Shown: positions 1 to 6,839, numbered from the stretch's first letter. The stretch: DNA of 8,666 nt from Paenibacillus sp. oral taxon 786 str. D14 (GCF_000159955.1 NZ_GG695982.1:16636-25301); one strand, 5' to 3'. Made by a program: numbers and translations. The notes: generated by a model not told the origin, from the letters alone.

Positions 1-11
1 TGATATGTGAA

Positions 12-40
12 TTGACGATTGGATAAGCCGCATATATAAT
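12..40 (+). promoter_or_regulatory. Sigma-A type promoter of the GH117-aldehyde dehydrogenase unit
   Basis: A -35 box TTGACG (12-17) is separated by exactly 17 bases from a perfect -10 box TATAAT (35-40). Transcription would start near 47, leaving a leader of about 95 nt before the glycosidase start codon. The match to the vegetative consensus is good enough to expect a strong promoter, so control is probably by repression. The inverted repeat at 58-96 lies just downstream of the expected start site and is the obvious candidate operator. Confidence 0.75.
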
Positions 41-57
41 GAAATATAGCGAAACAA

Positions 58-96
58 AGTTCCAATTCATATCATTCGATATTCAATAATGGAACT
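58..96. promoter_or_regulatory. Nested inverted repeat in the leader, candidate operator
   Basis: The outer arms AGTTCCA (58-64) and TGGAACT (90-96) are perfect inverted repeats. Between them lies a second, perfect inverted repeat, ATATC (69-73) and GATAT (78-82). The position just after the predicted transcription start suits a repressor site. The GTTCC-ATT half-site recurs near the second promoter of the locus (3711-3767), which suggests a common regulator, plausibly the IclR-type protein encoded at 2814-3611. The same repeat could instead fold as an imperfect hairpin in the mRNA leader. The assignment to a given protein is inference. Confidence 0.4.
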
Positions 97-141
97 GCAT
101 ACTATTTTTATCCCAATCATCATGGAAAGGGGCATTGTTGA

Positions 142-1236
142 ATGAGAAAAGAAAGTGCAGCAACGAAACGAGCGAAACAGTACACGAAAAACAGCGACTG
201 GTTTTGCGAATTTCGAATTTCTCCTGTTCAGGGTCTGGGATATGAAGAGGGCGTTCATCGCAGAGATCCCAGCAGTGTCATTAAAGTCAATGATTTGTAT
301 TATGTGTGGTACACCAAAACGGAAGGTGAAGCAGCAGGTTTCCAAACAGGTGATCCAGATGCGAAAGTGTTTCCTTGGGATTTGTCGGAAGTCTGGTACG
401 CCACTTCCCCGGACGGCGTGAATTGGACGGAAAGGGGAAGGGCGATCGGCCGGGGGCCAAAAGGTTCGTACGATGATCGAAGTGTTTTTACACCGGAAAT
501 TTTGCATCATGAGGATAAATTTTACCTTGTTTACCAGGTTGTTCAATCCCCTTATACATTAAGAACTTTGGAGAACATCGCAATGGCAGTCGCGGAGTCA
601 CCGGAAGGGCCATGGCGAAAGTTGGATGAACCGATTTTGCGGCCGTCCAACAATGGAGAATGGTTTGGTGATGATGACAATCGTCTGACGGTAAAACACA
701 AAGGCGATTTTGACAGCTTAAAGGTTCATGACCCGACGTTGTTTTTTTACAATAATCAGTTCTGGTTGTATTACAAAGGTGAACAAATGGGTGAGGAAAT
801 GAATTTCGGCGGGCGAACGACTAAATGGGGAGTTGCCATCGCCGATCATCCGGAAGGCCCTTATGTCAAATCCGAATACAATCCGATCACAAATAGCGGT
901 CATGAAACCTGCTTATGGCAGTATCGTGGAGGGATGGCTGCGCTGTTGACGACAGACGGCCCTGAAAAAAATACCATTCAATATGCCCCGGACGGTATAA
1001 ATTTTGAGATTGAAGCCGTGATTAAAAATCCGCCGGAAGCTCCCGGACCTTATCGAACACCAGATGCCGACCGCTCTCCGTTGGAAGGCCTCCGATGGGG
1101 TCTTTGTCATAACGTACATTCCAAGTGGAATTATATTCAGATGTACACCGTGGATGAAAGTTTCAAGCATTATTACATGAACAAAATCAACCCCGAAGAG
1201 CTCTGGCTTGGAAAATCCCCCAAGCGAAATCAGTGA
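142..1236 (+). CDS. GH117 family glycosidase, probable alpha-1,3-(3,6-anhydro)-L-galactosidase
   Basis: GH117 enzymes are five-bladed beta-propellers that release the non-reducing terminal 3,6-anhydro-L-galactose from neoagaro-oligosaccharides. The 364-residue product shows the family signature HRRDPSSV around D42, then HDPT around D197, and a GHE motif with H254 and E255. The spacing D42-D197-E255 is 155 and 58 residues, identical to my recollection of the catalytic triad of the Zobellia enzyme Zg4663 (Asp97, Asp252, Glu310). H254 then corresponds to the histidine proposed as general acid in the Bacteroides enzyme. The N-terminal segment SAATKR (5-10) fits the SxAxxR motif reported for the dimerisation helix. 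There is no signal peptide or membrane segment, so it should act in the cytoplasm on imported oligosaccharide. The start is set by GAAAGGGG at 125-132, 9 bases upstream. The aldehyde dehydrogenase gene follows after 21 bases. Some GH117 clades have unknown activity, so the family is more certain than the substrate. Confidence 0.88.
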   Translation: MRKESAATKRAKQYTKNSDWFCEFRISPVQGLGYEEGVHRRDPSSVIKVNDLYYVWYTKTEGEAAGFQTGDPDAKVFPWDLSEVWYATSPDGVNWTERGRAIGRGPKGSYDDRSVFTPEILHHEDKFYLVYQVVQSPYTLRTLENIAMAVAESPEGPWRKLDEPILRPSNNGEWFGDDDNRLTVKHKGDFDSLKVHDPTLFFYNNQFWLYYKGEQMGEEMNFGGRTTKWGVAIADHPEGPYVKSEYNPITNSGHETCLWQYRGGMAALLTTDGPEKNTIQYAPDGINFEIEAVIKNPPEAPGPYRTPDADRSPLEGLRWGLCHNVHSKWNYIQMYTVDESFKHYYMNKINPEELWLGKSPKRNQ

Positions 1237-1257
1237 ATTGGAAAAGGAGAGCTGTGC

Positions 1258-2700
1258 ATGGTCAAACAATACAAGATGTATATTAATGGAGAATGGGTCG
1301 AATCGTCTTCCGGAAGGACAATCGAAGTCGAAAACCCGTCAAATGAGGAGATTATTGCAACGGTTCCGGCAGGTACAGAACAAGATACGATTTACGCCCT
1401 CGAAACGGCTGATCAAGCGCAAAAGGAATGGAGAAAACTTTCTCCGGTTACGAGAGCGGGCTATATCCATGCATTAGCAGAAGAATTGAAGAAAAACAAG
1501 CGTCAGATTGCAGAAATTTTGACTTCTGAACAAGGAAAACCGTTGCGCGAAGCGATGGGGGAAGTAGACGGGGCAGCACTGTTCCTGCAATATGCTTCTG
1601 AGCATGCGCGTCGAATTGAAGGGGAGATCCTGCCATCTGAGAACGAAAATGAACAGATCTGGATCCAACGTGTACCGTACGGTGTGACTGCCGGGATTGT
1701 CGCCTGGAATTTTCCGTTGGCACTGGCTGCCCGAAAATTGGGGAATGCCCTGGTTTGCGGCAACAGCATGATTGTCAAACCGCCGTCAGTAACTCCGCTA
1801 GCCGTGCTGGAATTGGCGAAACTGGCTCAAAAAGTCGGCATTCCAGCCGGAGTGCTGAATGTGATTACCGGATCGGGAAGTGAAGTGGGACGAGTTCTTG
1901 TCCGTCATCCGCTCACCCGATTGATAACGCTAACCGGCAGCACGGAAGCAGGAAAAGAGATTTACCGAGATGCAGCAGACAGAATCAAAGTGCTTCGTCT
2001 TGAATTAGGTGGTAAAGCACCATTTATCGTTATGGACGATGCGGAAGTGGACAAAGCGGTGAAAGCTGCGGTTATTTCCCGTTTTACAAATGGCGGGCAA
2101 GTGTGTACTTGCAACGAAAGAATGTATATTCACGAATCGATTTACGATGAGTTCATGGAAAAATTCATCGCGGAAGTTCAGATGTTGAGCGTAGGCGATC
2201 CGATGCAAGATCCCGATATCGGACCAAAAGTTAGTCGAGGGGAATTGGAAAAACTGGAACAATTGGTCCGGGATTCTGTTGAATTGGGTGGCAATGTTGC
2301 GATTGGTGGGAAGAGATTGACGGAGGGCCAATATGCGAAAGGCCACTGGTTTGAACCAACCGTGATCGAGAATGCAAAGCATGACATGAGGGTGATGAAA
2401 GAAGAGATTTTTGGTCCGATTGTACCGGTTATGAAAGTAAGCGATTTGGAGCAGGCGCTCCAATTGGCAAACGACAGTGATTATGGTTTGTCCGCGTACT
2501 TGTTTTCACAAAATTTGAAAAAAGTCATGTCCGTCATTGACGAGCTGGATTTTGGCGAAATCTATGTGAACCGTCCGCATGGGGAATCCGTGCATGCTTT
2601 TCATAACGGCTTTAAATTAAGCGGGCTAGGTGGCGAGGATGGCAAGCATGGTCTGGAAGGTTATTTGCAGAAGAAAACGATGTATATCAATTATTCCTGA
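1258..2700 (+). CDS. AldA-like NAD(P)-dependent aldehyde dehydrogenase, probable 3,6-anhydro-L-galactose dehydrogenase
   Basis: The 480-residue protein is a full-length member of the aldehyde dehydrogenase superfamily. It has the oxyanion asparagine N151 in WNFP, the cofactor-binding GSTEAG (227-232), the general base E249 in LELGGK, and the catalytic cysteine C283 in GQVCTC. The GQVCxCxER context and the C-terminal GGEDGKHGLEGYLQ resemble E. coli lactaldehyde dehydrogenase AldA, and the length is nearly the same. From its place directly behind the GH117 gene and near the cycloisomerase, the likely substrate is 3,6-anhydro-L-galactose, oxidised to 3,6-anhydro-L-galactonate in the cytoplasm. 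The ribosome binding site AAGGAGA (1244-1250) stands 7 bases before the ATG. The gene is the last of its unit and ends 46 bases before a strong hairpin. The sequence alone would also allow a lactaldehyde or glycolaldehyde substrate; the substrate call rests on context. Confidence 0.85.
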   Translation: MVKQYKMYINGEWVESSSGRTIEVENPSNEEIIATVPAGTEQDTIYALETADQAQKEWRKLSPVTRAGYIHALAEELKKNKRQIAEILTSEQGKPLREAMGEVDGAALFLQYASEHARRIEGEILPSENENEQIWIQRVPYGVTAGIVAWNFPLALAARKLGNALVCGNSMIVKPPSVTPLAVLELAKLAQKVGIPAGVLNVITGSGSEVGRVLVRHPLTRLITLTGSTEAGKEIYRDAADRIKVLRLELGGKAPFIVMDDAEVDKAVKAAVISRFTNGGQVCTCNERMYIHESIYDEFMEKFIAEVQMLSVGDPMQDPDIGPKVSRGELEKLEQLVRDSVELGGNVAIGGKRLTEGQYAKGHWFEPTVIENAKHDMRVMKEEIFGPIVPVMKVSDLEQALQLANDSDYGLSAYLFSQNLKKVMSVIDELDFGEIYVNRPHGESVHAFHNGFKLSGLGGEDGKHGLEGYLQKKTMYINYS

Positions 2701-2746
2701 TGTGCTATTGGTAGCATAATCGGACATTTGATCTGGTTCCTATGTC

Positions 2747-2783
2747 AAAACTCCCGCTTGCTTTCAGCAAGCGGGAGTTTTTT
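2747..2783. terminator. Rho-independent terminator, probably bidirectional
   Basis: A perfect 16-bp stem pairs 2747-2762 with 2766-2781 around a 3-base loop (TTC). The GC core is CTCCCGCTTGC, and the plus strand continues into TTTTTT (2778-2783). On the opposite strand the arm ends in four T, so the same hairpin can stop the convergent regulator transcript, whose stop codon lies 31 bases away. The structure therefore closes both the glycosidase-dehydrogenase unit and the regulator gene. Confidence 0.93.
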
Positions 2784-2813
2784 AACGCCCCAAAGCGAAT
2801 GGTTGTATTTTAC

Positions 2814-3611
2814 TTATATCGTGTAAATGGCTCGCATTGACGGGACAAATCCTAATCGCTTGGAGATGAGGTGGGATTTTTCACGGATTTGTTCCTCAAT
2901 TTCTTCCTGTTGTTCAAATATTTTTTCTGTAGGGCCGGCTACACTGACCGATGCAATGACTCTACCGGTGTAATTGAAAATTGGAGCGGCGATCGAACTT
3001 AACCCCTCGTCCAGTTCTTCCCGATTGATCGCAACCCCTCTTTGCCTGATCCGGCTTAACTCTTGGAGGAATTCCTGGTGATCTGTGATCGTGGTCGGCG
3101 TGTAGCGTTGCAATCCTTTTTCACTAATGATCTGATCAACCGTTTCAAGAGAGAAATAAGCCATTATCGCTTTGCCTAGTCCCGTGCAATGCGCGGGATT
3201 TCTCGTCCCCAATTTCGCATTCATGATGAAGGACGAGGTTCCTTCCACTTTGTAAATATAGATCACTTCACCTTGGTCAAATACCGCCAAAAAAGACGTT
3301 TGTCCGGTATTTGCTGCCAGATCATGCATGTGCGGCTGTGCTGCTTCGACCAGGTCGATATTATGCAAACCTGACATACCGATTTCTATGGCTTTTAACC
3401 CGATAAAATACTTGTCGGAATCCGGGTCTTGTGTGACAAATCCGTAGGTTTGCAAGGTTTCTAAAATACGGTGAATGGTGCTTTTCGGGAGTTGAGTGGT
3501 TTCGGATAATTCACTGATTCCCCCGCCTCCCTTTTTTTTAGAAAGGCATTCCAAGATAAACAATGCGCGTTCTAATGTCGAACTGGTTTTTCCGGGTAAA
3601 TTTGAGCTCAT
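2814..3611 (-). CDS. IclR family transcriptional regulator
   Basis: The protein has 265 residues, the normal IclR length. An N-terminal winged helix-turn-helix covers about residues 9-70, with recognition helix PKSTIHRILETL (42-53) and the YFIGLKAIEIG strand after it. The C-terminal effector-binding (GAF-like) domain follows, with HCTGLGKA (141-148) and the late GVAINREELDEGLSSIAAPI motif typical of the family. The start is placed at the ATG at 3611 because AAAGGTGG (minus strand, 3624-3617) ends 5 bases upstream. A GTG at 3620 would add three residues but would overlap that site. The gene sits between the two catabolic units and is divergent from the second, so it most likely controls both. 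IclR proteins of this type usually bind a sugar acid, often releasing the operator. Here a pathway acid such as anhydrogalactonate or a keto-deoxy acid is a reasonable guess, not shown by the sequence. Confidence 0.92.
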   Translation of the reverse strand: MSSNLPGKTSSTLERALFILECLSKKKGGGGISELSETTQLPKSTIHRILETLQTYGFVTQDPDSDKYFIGLKAIEIGMSGLHNIDLVEAAQPHMHDLAANTGQTSFLAVFDQGEVIYIYKVEGTSSFIMNAKLGTRNPAHCTGLGKAIMAYFSLETVDQIISEKGLQRYTPTTITDHQEFLQELSRIRQRGVAINREELDEGLSSIAAPIFNYTGRVIASVSVAGPTEKIFEQQEEIEEQIREKSHLISKRLGFVPSMRAIYTI

Positions 3612-3645
3612 CACAACCACCTTTAAATATCACATTAACTCAATA

Positions 3646-3674
3646 AAAATAATTCATTTTTAACCGATAGTCAA
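3646..3674 (-). promoter_or_regulatory. Candidate promoter of the IclR-type regulator gene
   Basis: Read on the minus strand, TTGACT (3674-3669) is followed after 17 bases by TATTTT (3651-3646), a -35 box differing from consensus at one position and a weaker -10 box. Transcription would begin near 3639, about 28 bases before the ATG at 3611. The box pair lies between the regulator gene and the half-site at 3711-3717, an arrangement that would allow autoregulation. Confidence 0.5.
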
Positions 3675-3710
3675 TATAAAATTGATGACAAAAAAATAAA
3701 ATGAAACATA

Positions 3711-3767
3711 ATTCCGAAATATATTGACATATGCATGATCAAAATATAATATTTAATTAATCGGAAC
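3711..3767. promoter_or_regulatory. Inverted TTCC/GGAA half-sites flanking the second promoter
   Basis: ATTCCGA (3711-3717) stands just upstream of the -35 box, and TCGGAAC (3761-3767) lies just past the -10 box, close to the expected transcription start. They are inverted copies sharing TTCCGA/TCGGAA. Read on the minus strand, the second is GTTCCGATT, nearly identical to GTTCCAATT at 59-67 near the first promoter. The centres are about 51 bp apart here and about 31 bp apart at the first promoter, both close to whole helical turns. A dimeric regulator bridging the pair would occlude the promoter. Binding by the neighbouring IclR-type protein is inference. Confidence 0.35.
3724..3752 (+). promoter_or_regulatory. 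Sigma-A type promoter of the cycloisomerase-dehydrogenase-transporter unit
   Basis: A perfect -35 box TTGACA (3724-3729) is followed after 17 bases by TAATAT (3747-3752). A perfect TATAAT overlaps it at 3745-3750 but would leave only a 15-base spacer. Either way transcription would begin near 3758, giving a leader of about 65 nt. No other convincing promoter or terminator is seen until the gap at 6798-6869, so the whole plus-strand unit probably depends on this one. Confidence 0.7.
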
Positions 3768-3777
3768 GAATTACATC

Positions 3778-3821
3778 GTTGTATACCGAGGAGTTAAAAG
3801 TTGTATAACGAGGAGTTAAAC
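3778..3821 (+). repeat. 22-bp tandem duplication carrying the ribosome binding site
   Basis: Two adjacent 22-base units (3778-3799 and 3800-3821) match at 20 positions. Each has the core CGAGGAGTTAAA. The second copy supplies AGGAG (3811-3815), 7 bases before the cycloisomerase ATG. The first copy has AGGAG (3789-3793) 7 bases before a TTG at 3801. That TTG would open a 10-codon reading frame (MYNEELNNEI) ending at 3833, which overlaps the cycloisomerase start in another frame. The second unit clearly sets the main start. Whether the first is used is unknown. Confidence 0.9.
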
Positions 3822-3822
3822 A

Positions 3823-4923
3823 ATGAAATATAAACGAATAAGCGACTTTCGCACAAACTATTACCGAATCCCTTTAAAGGAAAATTTAGGCGATGCCCGA
3901 CACGGTATTCATTCTCATTTTGAGTTGATTGTGGTTCAGCTTTCCCTGGAGAATGGGACGACTGGAATTGGTTATACCTACACGGGCGGTGTTGGCGGAA
4001 GAGCGATTTGTCAAATGGTGGAATACGATTTGAAACCTTTCCTGTTAGGGAAAGATGCCGATTGTATTGAAAAGATTTGGGAAGAAATGAATTGGAAAGT
4101 CCATTACGTCGGAAGAGGAGGAATCGCTTCGTTTGCGATTTCGGCGATCGACATCGCCCTGTGGGATCTTAGAGGTAAATTGATGGAAGAGCCGTTATGG
4201 AAAATGGTTGGCGGGAATAATACGTCGACGAGAGCGTACGCAGGCGCGATTGATTTGAATTTTAGCAAGGATAAGTTGTTAAATAACATTCAAGGTTACC
4301 TCGACAAAGGGTTTCAGGCAGTCAAGATCAAACTTGGACGAGATCAGCTGAAAGAAGACATCGAACGTGTGGAAGCGGTACGGCATTTAATCGGTTCTGA
4401 TGTAGTTTTTATGGTGGATGCAAACATGAAATGGTCTGTGGAAACGGCCATTAAAGCTGCCAGACTACTCCAGCCTTATGATATTTATTGGTTGGAAGAA
4501 CCGACGATCCCCGATGATTATGAAGGGTATCGGCGAATTGGAGCAGAAGGTGGATTGCCGATTGCAGCTGGGGAAAACTTTCACACGATCTATGAATTTG
4601 TCAATATGATTACCCGGGGCAAGATCGATTTTCCTCAACCAGATGCTTCAAACATCGGAGGGATAACCGGGTGGATGAAAGTGGCGAATTTGGCGTACGC
4701 CTATAATTTGCCGGTCTGTACGCACGGTATGCAAGAACTTCATGTCAGTTTAATGTCCGGCATTCCGAATGCGGGTTATATGGAAGTTCACAGTTTCCCG
4801 ATTGATCAGTATACCACTCGCCCCCTGGTGCTTAAAGAAGGTAGGGCGGTAGCTCCGGATGTACCGGGTATCGGTGTTGAGTTTCAATGGGATGCGTTGA
4901 AACCATACAAAATTGAATTTTGA
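3823..4923 (+). CDS. Enolase-superfamily (mandelate racemase group) enzyme, probable 3,6-anhydro-L-galactonate cycloisomerase
   Basis: This cytoplasmic enzyme would open the ring of 3,6-anhydro-L-galactonate to give 2-keto-3-deoxy-L-galactonate. The 366-residue chain has the N-terminal capping domain (to about 130) and the barrel. Every catalytic position of mandelate racemase is present at a constant offset of +4: K168 and K170 (KIK), metal ligands D199, E225 and E251, the D274-H301 dyad, and E321. Stretches such as GYTYTGG, HYVGRGGI, THGMQELHVS and EVHSFPID match my recollection of the Vibrio cycloisomerase. The start is fixed by AGGAG at 3811-3815. It is the first gene of its unit, divergent from the regulator, and 28 bases separate it from the next gene. 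Other sugar-acid dehydratases share the fold, but the similarity plus the nearby GH117 gene favours the cycloisomerase. Confidence 0.85.
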   Translation: MKYKRISDFRTNYYRIPLKENLGDARHGIHSHFELIVVQLSLENGTTGIGYTYTGGVGGRAICQMVEYDLKPFLLGKDADCIEKIWEEMNWKVHYVGRGGIASFAISAIDIALWDLRGKLMEEPLWKMVGGNNTSTRAYAGAIDLNFSKDKLLNNIQGYLDKGFQAVKIKLGRDQLKEDIERVEAVRHLIGSDVVFMVDANMKWSVETAIKAARLLQPYDIYWLEEPTIPDDYEGYRRIGAEGGLPIAAGENFHTIYEFVNMITRGKIDFPQPDASNIGGITGWMKVANLAYAYNLPVCTHGMQELHVSLMSGIPNAGYMEVHSFPIDQYTTRPLVLKEGRAVAPDVPGIGVEFQWDALKPYKIEF

Positions 4924-4951
4924 GATAGCCATTTCGACGGAAAGGCGGTCA

Positions 4952-5977
4952 ATGATGAAAGCAGTATTTTACGAAGGGGAAAGGAAGCTTCGCATCGATG
5001 ATAGGGAACGGATAAATCCGGGTGCGGGTGAAGTGGAAATCAAAGTGGCGTACGCCGGAATTTGCGGAACGGATCTTCATATATTTCATGGTCATATGAA
5101 CAATAGAGTTTCCACTCCGCATGTCATGGGACATGAAATGTCCGGCGTTGTGTCTCGGGTTGGTGAAGGGGTTCATCAGTTTAAACCTGGTGACAGAGTG
5201 ACCGTGATGCCGTTGATCTCATGTGGTCAGTGCCCGGCTTGCAAAGATGGATTTTCGCATATCTGTCATTATTTAAAGTTTATGGGGATCGAGACACCGG
5301 GTGCCTTTCAAGAATACTGGGTCGTTCCGGAAAACACGCTTCGGCGGTTGCCGGACGATTTGGATCTTAAATATGGTGCTCTGATCGAACCGTTGGCGGT
5401 TGCATGTCATGATATCCGAATTGGACAAGTAAGGCAAGGGGATCAAGTCGTCGTCATTGGCGGCGGGCCTATCGGAACATTGATTGCACTGGTCGCTCGT
5501 TCGGCAGGCGCTGAAGTGGTTGTATCCGAAATTAATCCGCATCGGATCAGAATGTTGCAAGATTTAGGAATGGAAACATGCAATCCCAAGGAAACGAATC
5601 TGACCGAATATATAACCGAAAAAACCCGGGGAAGAGGGGCTGATGTCGTTTTTGAAGTCACTTCTTCGACGGCCGGAGCGGAAGTGATGACAGAACTTCC
5701 CCGAACAAGAGGAAATATCGTCATTGTCGGGATTTTCAACAAAGCGGTACCGGTAGACCTTCATCGGTTTTTCTGGAGAGAACTGCAATTGTTTGGAGCA
5801 AGAGTGTATGAAAATGAAGATTTTGATAAAGCGATTCAATTGGCCACTTCCGGTGAGTTGCCGTTAGATCGATTAATTACGGAAGTGTATCCGCTCAATC
5901 AAATCAAAAATGGATTTGAGCAGATGGAAACAGGCGGAAATGTCATGAAAGTGCTGATTCAGCTGCATCAAGCGTAA
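4952..5977 (+). CDS. Zinc-dependent medium-chain dehydrogenase, probable 2-keto-3-deoxy-L-galactonate 5-dehydrogenase
   Basis: The 341-residue protein belongs to the zinc alcohol/polyol dehydrogenase family. Catalytic zinc ligands are visible as C38 (GICGTD), H61-E62 (GHE) and E146 (IEPLAV). The structural zinc site has C91, C94, C97 and C105. The Rossmann motif is GGGPIG (170-175), and the acidic residue E193 after the second strand suggests NAD rather than NADP. In this setting it would oxidise the C5 hydroxyl of 2-keto-3-deoxy-L-galactonate to a 2,5-diketo acid, the first half of a C5 inversion completed by the next gene. The ATG at 4952 (or the adjacent one at 4955) follows AAAGGCGG at 4941-4948. 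A TTG at 4913 would overlap the previous gene and has no ribosome binding site. Sorbitol, threonine or galactitol-type dehydrogenases look alike, so the family is firm and the substrate comes from context. Confidence 0.82.
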   Translation: MMKAVFYEGERKLRIDDRERINPGAGEVEIKVAYAGICGTDLHIFHGHMNNRVSTPHVMGHEMSGVVSRVGEGVHQFKPGDRVTVMPLISCGQCPACKDGFSHICHYLKFMGIETPGAFQEYWVVPENTLRRLPDDLDLKYGALIEPLAVACHDIRIGQVRQGDQVVVIGGGPIGTLIALVARSAGAEVVVSEINPHRIRMLQDLGMETCNPKETNLTEYITEKTRGRGADVVFEVTSSTAGAEVMTELPRTRGNIVIVGIFNKAVPVDLHRFFWRELQLFGARVYENEDFDKAIQLATSGELPLDRLITEVYPLNQIKNGFEQMETGGNVMKVLIQLHQA

Positions 5978-6026
5978 TTGGTCATCCGATATCGATTATC
6001 CATTGATTTTGTGTGGGGGTTTAAAA

Positions 6027-6797
6027 ATGAGCATTATCGACAAATTTCGACTGGATGGGAAAACGGCGTTGGTTACCGGATGCAAAAGAGGGATTGGAAG
6101 AGCGATGGCTGTTGCACTGGCAGAAGCGGGTGCAGATATCATCGGAGTAAGCGCAACGCTGGAAGAATCCGGGAGTCAAGTGGCGCAAGATGTAAAAAAA
6201 GCGGGGCGGAATTTTTCGGCATATGCTTGTGATTTCAGTGACCGAAACGCGTTGTATCAATTTATTGAAAAAGTGAAAAACGAACACAACGCTATCGATA
6301 TTTTAGTGAATAATGCTGGAACCATCCGGCGGAAACCTGCGGCTGAACATCCCGTTGAATGGTGGGATCATGTAGTAGAAGTCAACCTGAATTCTCAGTT
6401 TGTATTATCTCAGGAGATCGGAAAAGAGATGTTGAAACGCGGGAGCGGAAAGATCATTTTTACGGCTTCATTGCTTACGTTCCAAGGCGGAATCAATGTT
6501 CCGGGTTATGCTGCCAGCAAGGGTGGAATCGGTCAATTGACGATGGCTTTGGCCAATGAGTGGGCCAGCAAGGGAGTACAAGTCAATGCAATCGCACCGG
6601 GCTATATCGAAACGGATAACACTGAGCAACTGCGGCAAGATCCGGTCAGATATGAAGCAATCTTGTCCCGCATTCCAGCGGGAAGATGGGGAACTACGGA
6701 TGATTTGAAAGGAGCTGTTGTTTTTCTGGCGTCCTCCGCATCGAATTATGTAAACGGAACAATCCTGACCGTTGATGGCGGATGGATGGGGCGATGA
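6027..6797 (+). CDS. kduD: KduD-like short-chain dehydrogenase, probable 2,5-diketo-3-deoxy acid reductase giving 2-keto-3-deoxy-D-gluconate
   Basis: The 256-residue protein is a classical short-chain dehydrogenase with TGCKRGIG (17-24), NNAG (95-98), N120, S148, Y161 and K165. It closely resembles KduD, the 2-keto-3-deoxy-D-gluconate 5-dehydrogenase of pectin breakdown: FQGGINVPGYAASKGG, NAIAPGYIETDNTEQLR, RIPAGRWG and the C-terminal VDGGWMGR all match that subfamily. No KduI or other pectin gene is nearby. Its likely job here is to reduce the diketo acid made by the preceding dehydrogenase to 2-keto-3-deoxy-D-gluconate. The ATG at 6027 is chosen because GGGGG (6015-6019) lies 7 bases upstream and MSIIDKFRLDGKTALVTG starts like the family. 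A TTG at 6003 would add eight residues that do not fit. No acidic residue is evident after the second strand, so cofactor preference is unclear. Confidence 0.87.
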   Translation: MSIIDKFRLDGKTALVTGCKRGIGRAMAVALAEAGADIIGVSATLEESGSQVAQDVKKAGRNFSAYACDFSDRNALYQFIEKVKNEHNAIDILVNNAGTIRRKPAAEHPVEWWDHVVEVNLNSQFVLSQEIGKEMLKRGSGKIIFTASLLTFQGGINVPGYAASKGGIGQLTMALANEWASKGVQVNAIAPGYIETDNTEQLRQDPVRYEAILSRIPAGRWGTTDDLKGAVVFLASSASNYVNGTILTVDGGWMGR

Positions 6798-6839
6798 GAG
6801 ATCATTGCGCATCATTTTGTTCTTTCTTAGAGACAGAAA

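Noticed and set aside
67..546. Minus-strand open frame of 159 codons opposite the start of the glycosidase gene
   Set aside because: It overlaps the GH117 coding region and its leader, shows no recognisable domain and low-complexity composition, and has no convincing promoter or ribosome binding site. It is a shadow of the real gene.
2005..2463. Minus-strand open frame of 152 codons inside the aldehyde dehydrogenase gene
   Set aside because: It lies wholly opposite a conserved enzyme gene that includes the catalytic cysteine region, and the translation has no family features.
3745..3750. Perfect TATAAT as the -10 box of the second promoter
   Set aside because: It sits only 15 bases from the TTGACA box. 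The overlapping TAATAT at 3747-3752 gives the normal 17-base spacing, though the choice is not certain.
3753..3760. TTAATTAA palindrome near the transcription start of the second promoter
   Set aside because: It is short and made only of A and T in an AT-rich gap, so it is expected by chance; no copy is seen at the first promoter.
4913..4951. Upstream TTG start extending the zinc dehydrogenase by 13 residues
   Set aside because: It would overlap the cycloisomerase stop, adds residues not seen in the family, and the ribosome binding site at 4941-4948 fits the ATG at 4952 or 4955.
5987..5994. CGATATCG palindrome in the 49-bp gap before the KduD-like gene
   Set aside because: Only 8 bp with no T-run, so not a terminator, and it lacks the TTCC/GGAA half-site seen at the promoters.
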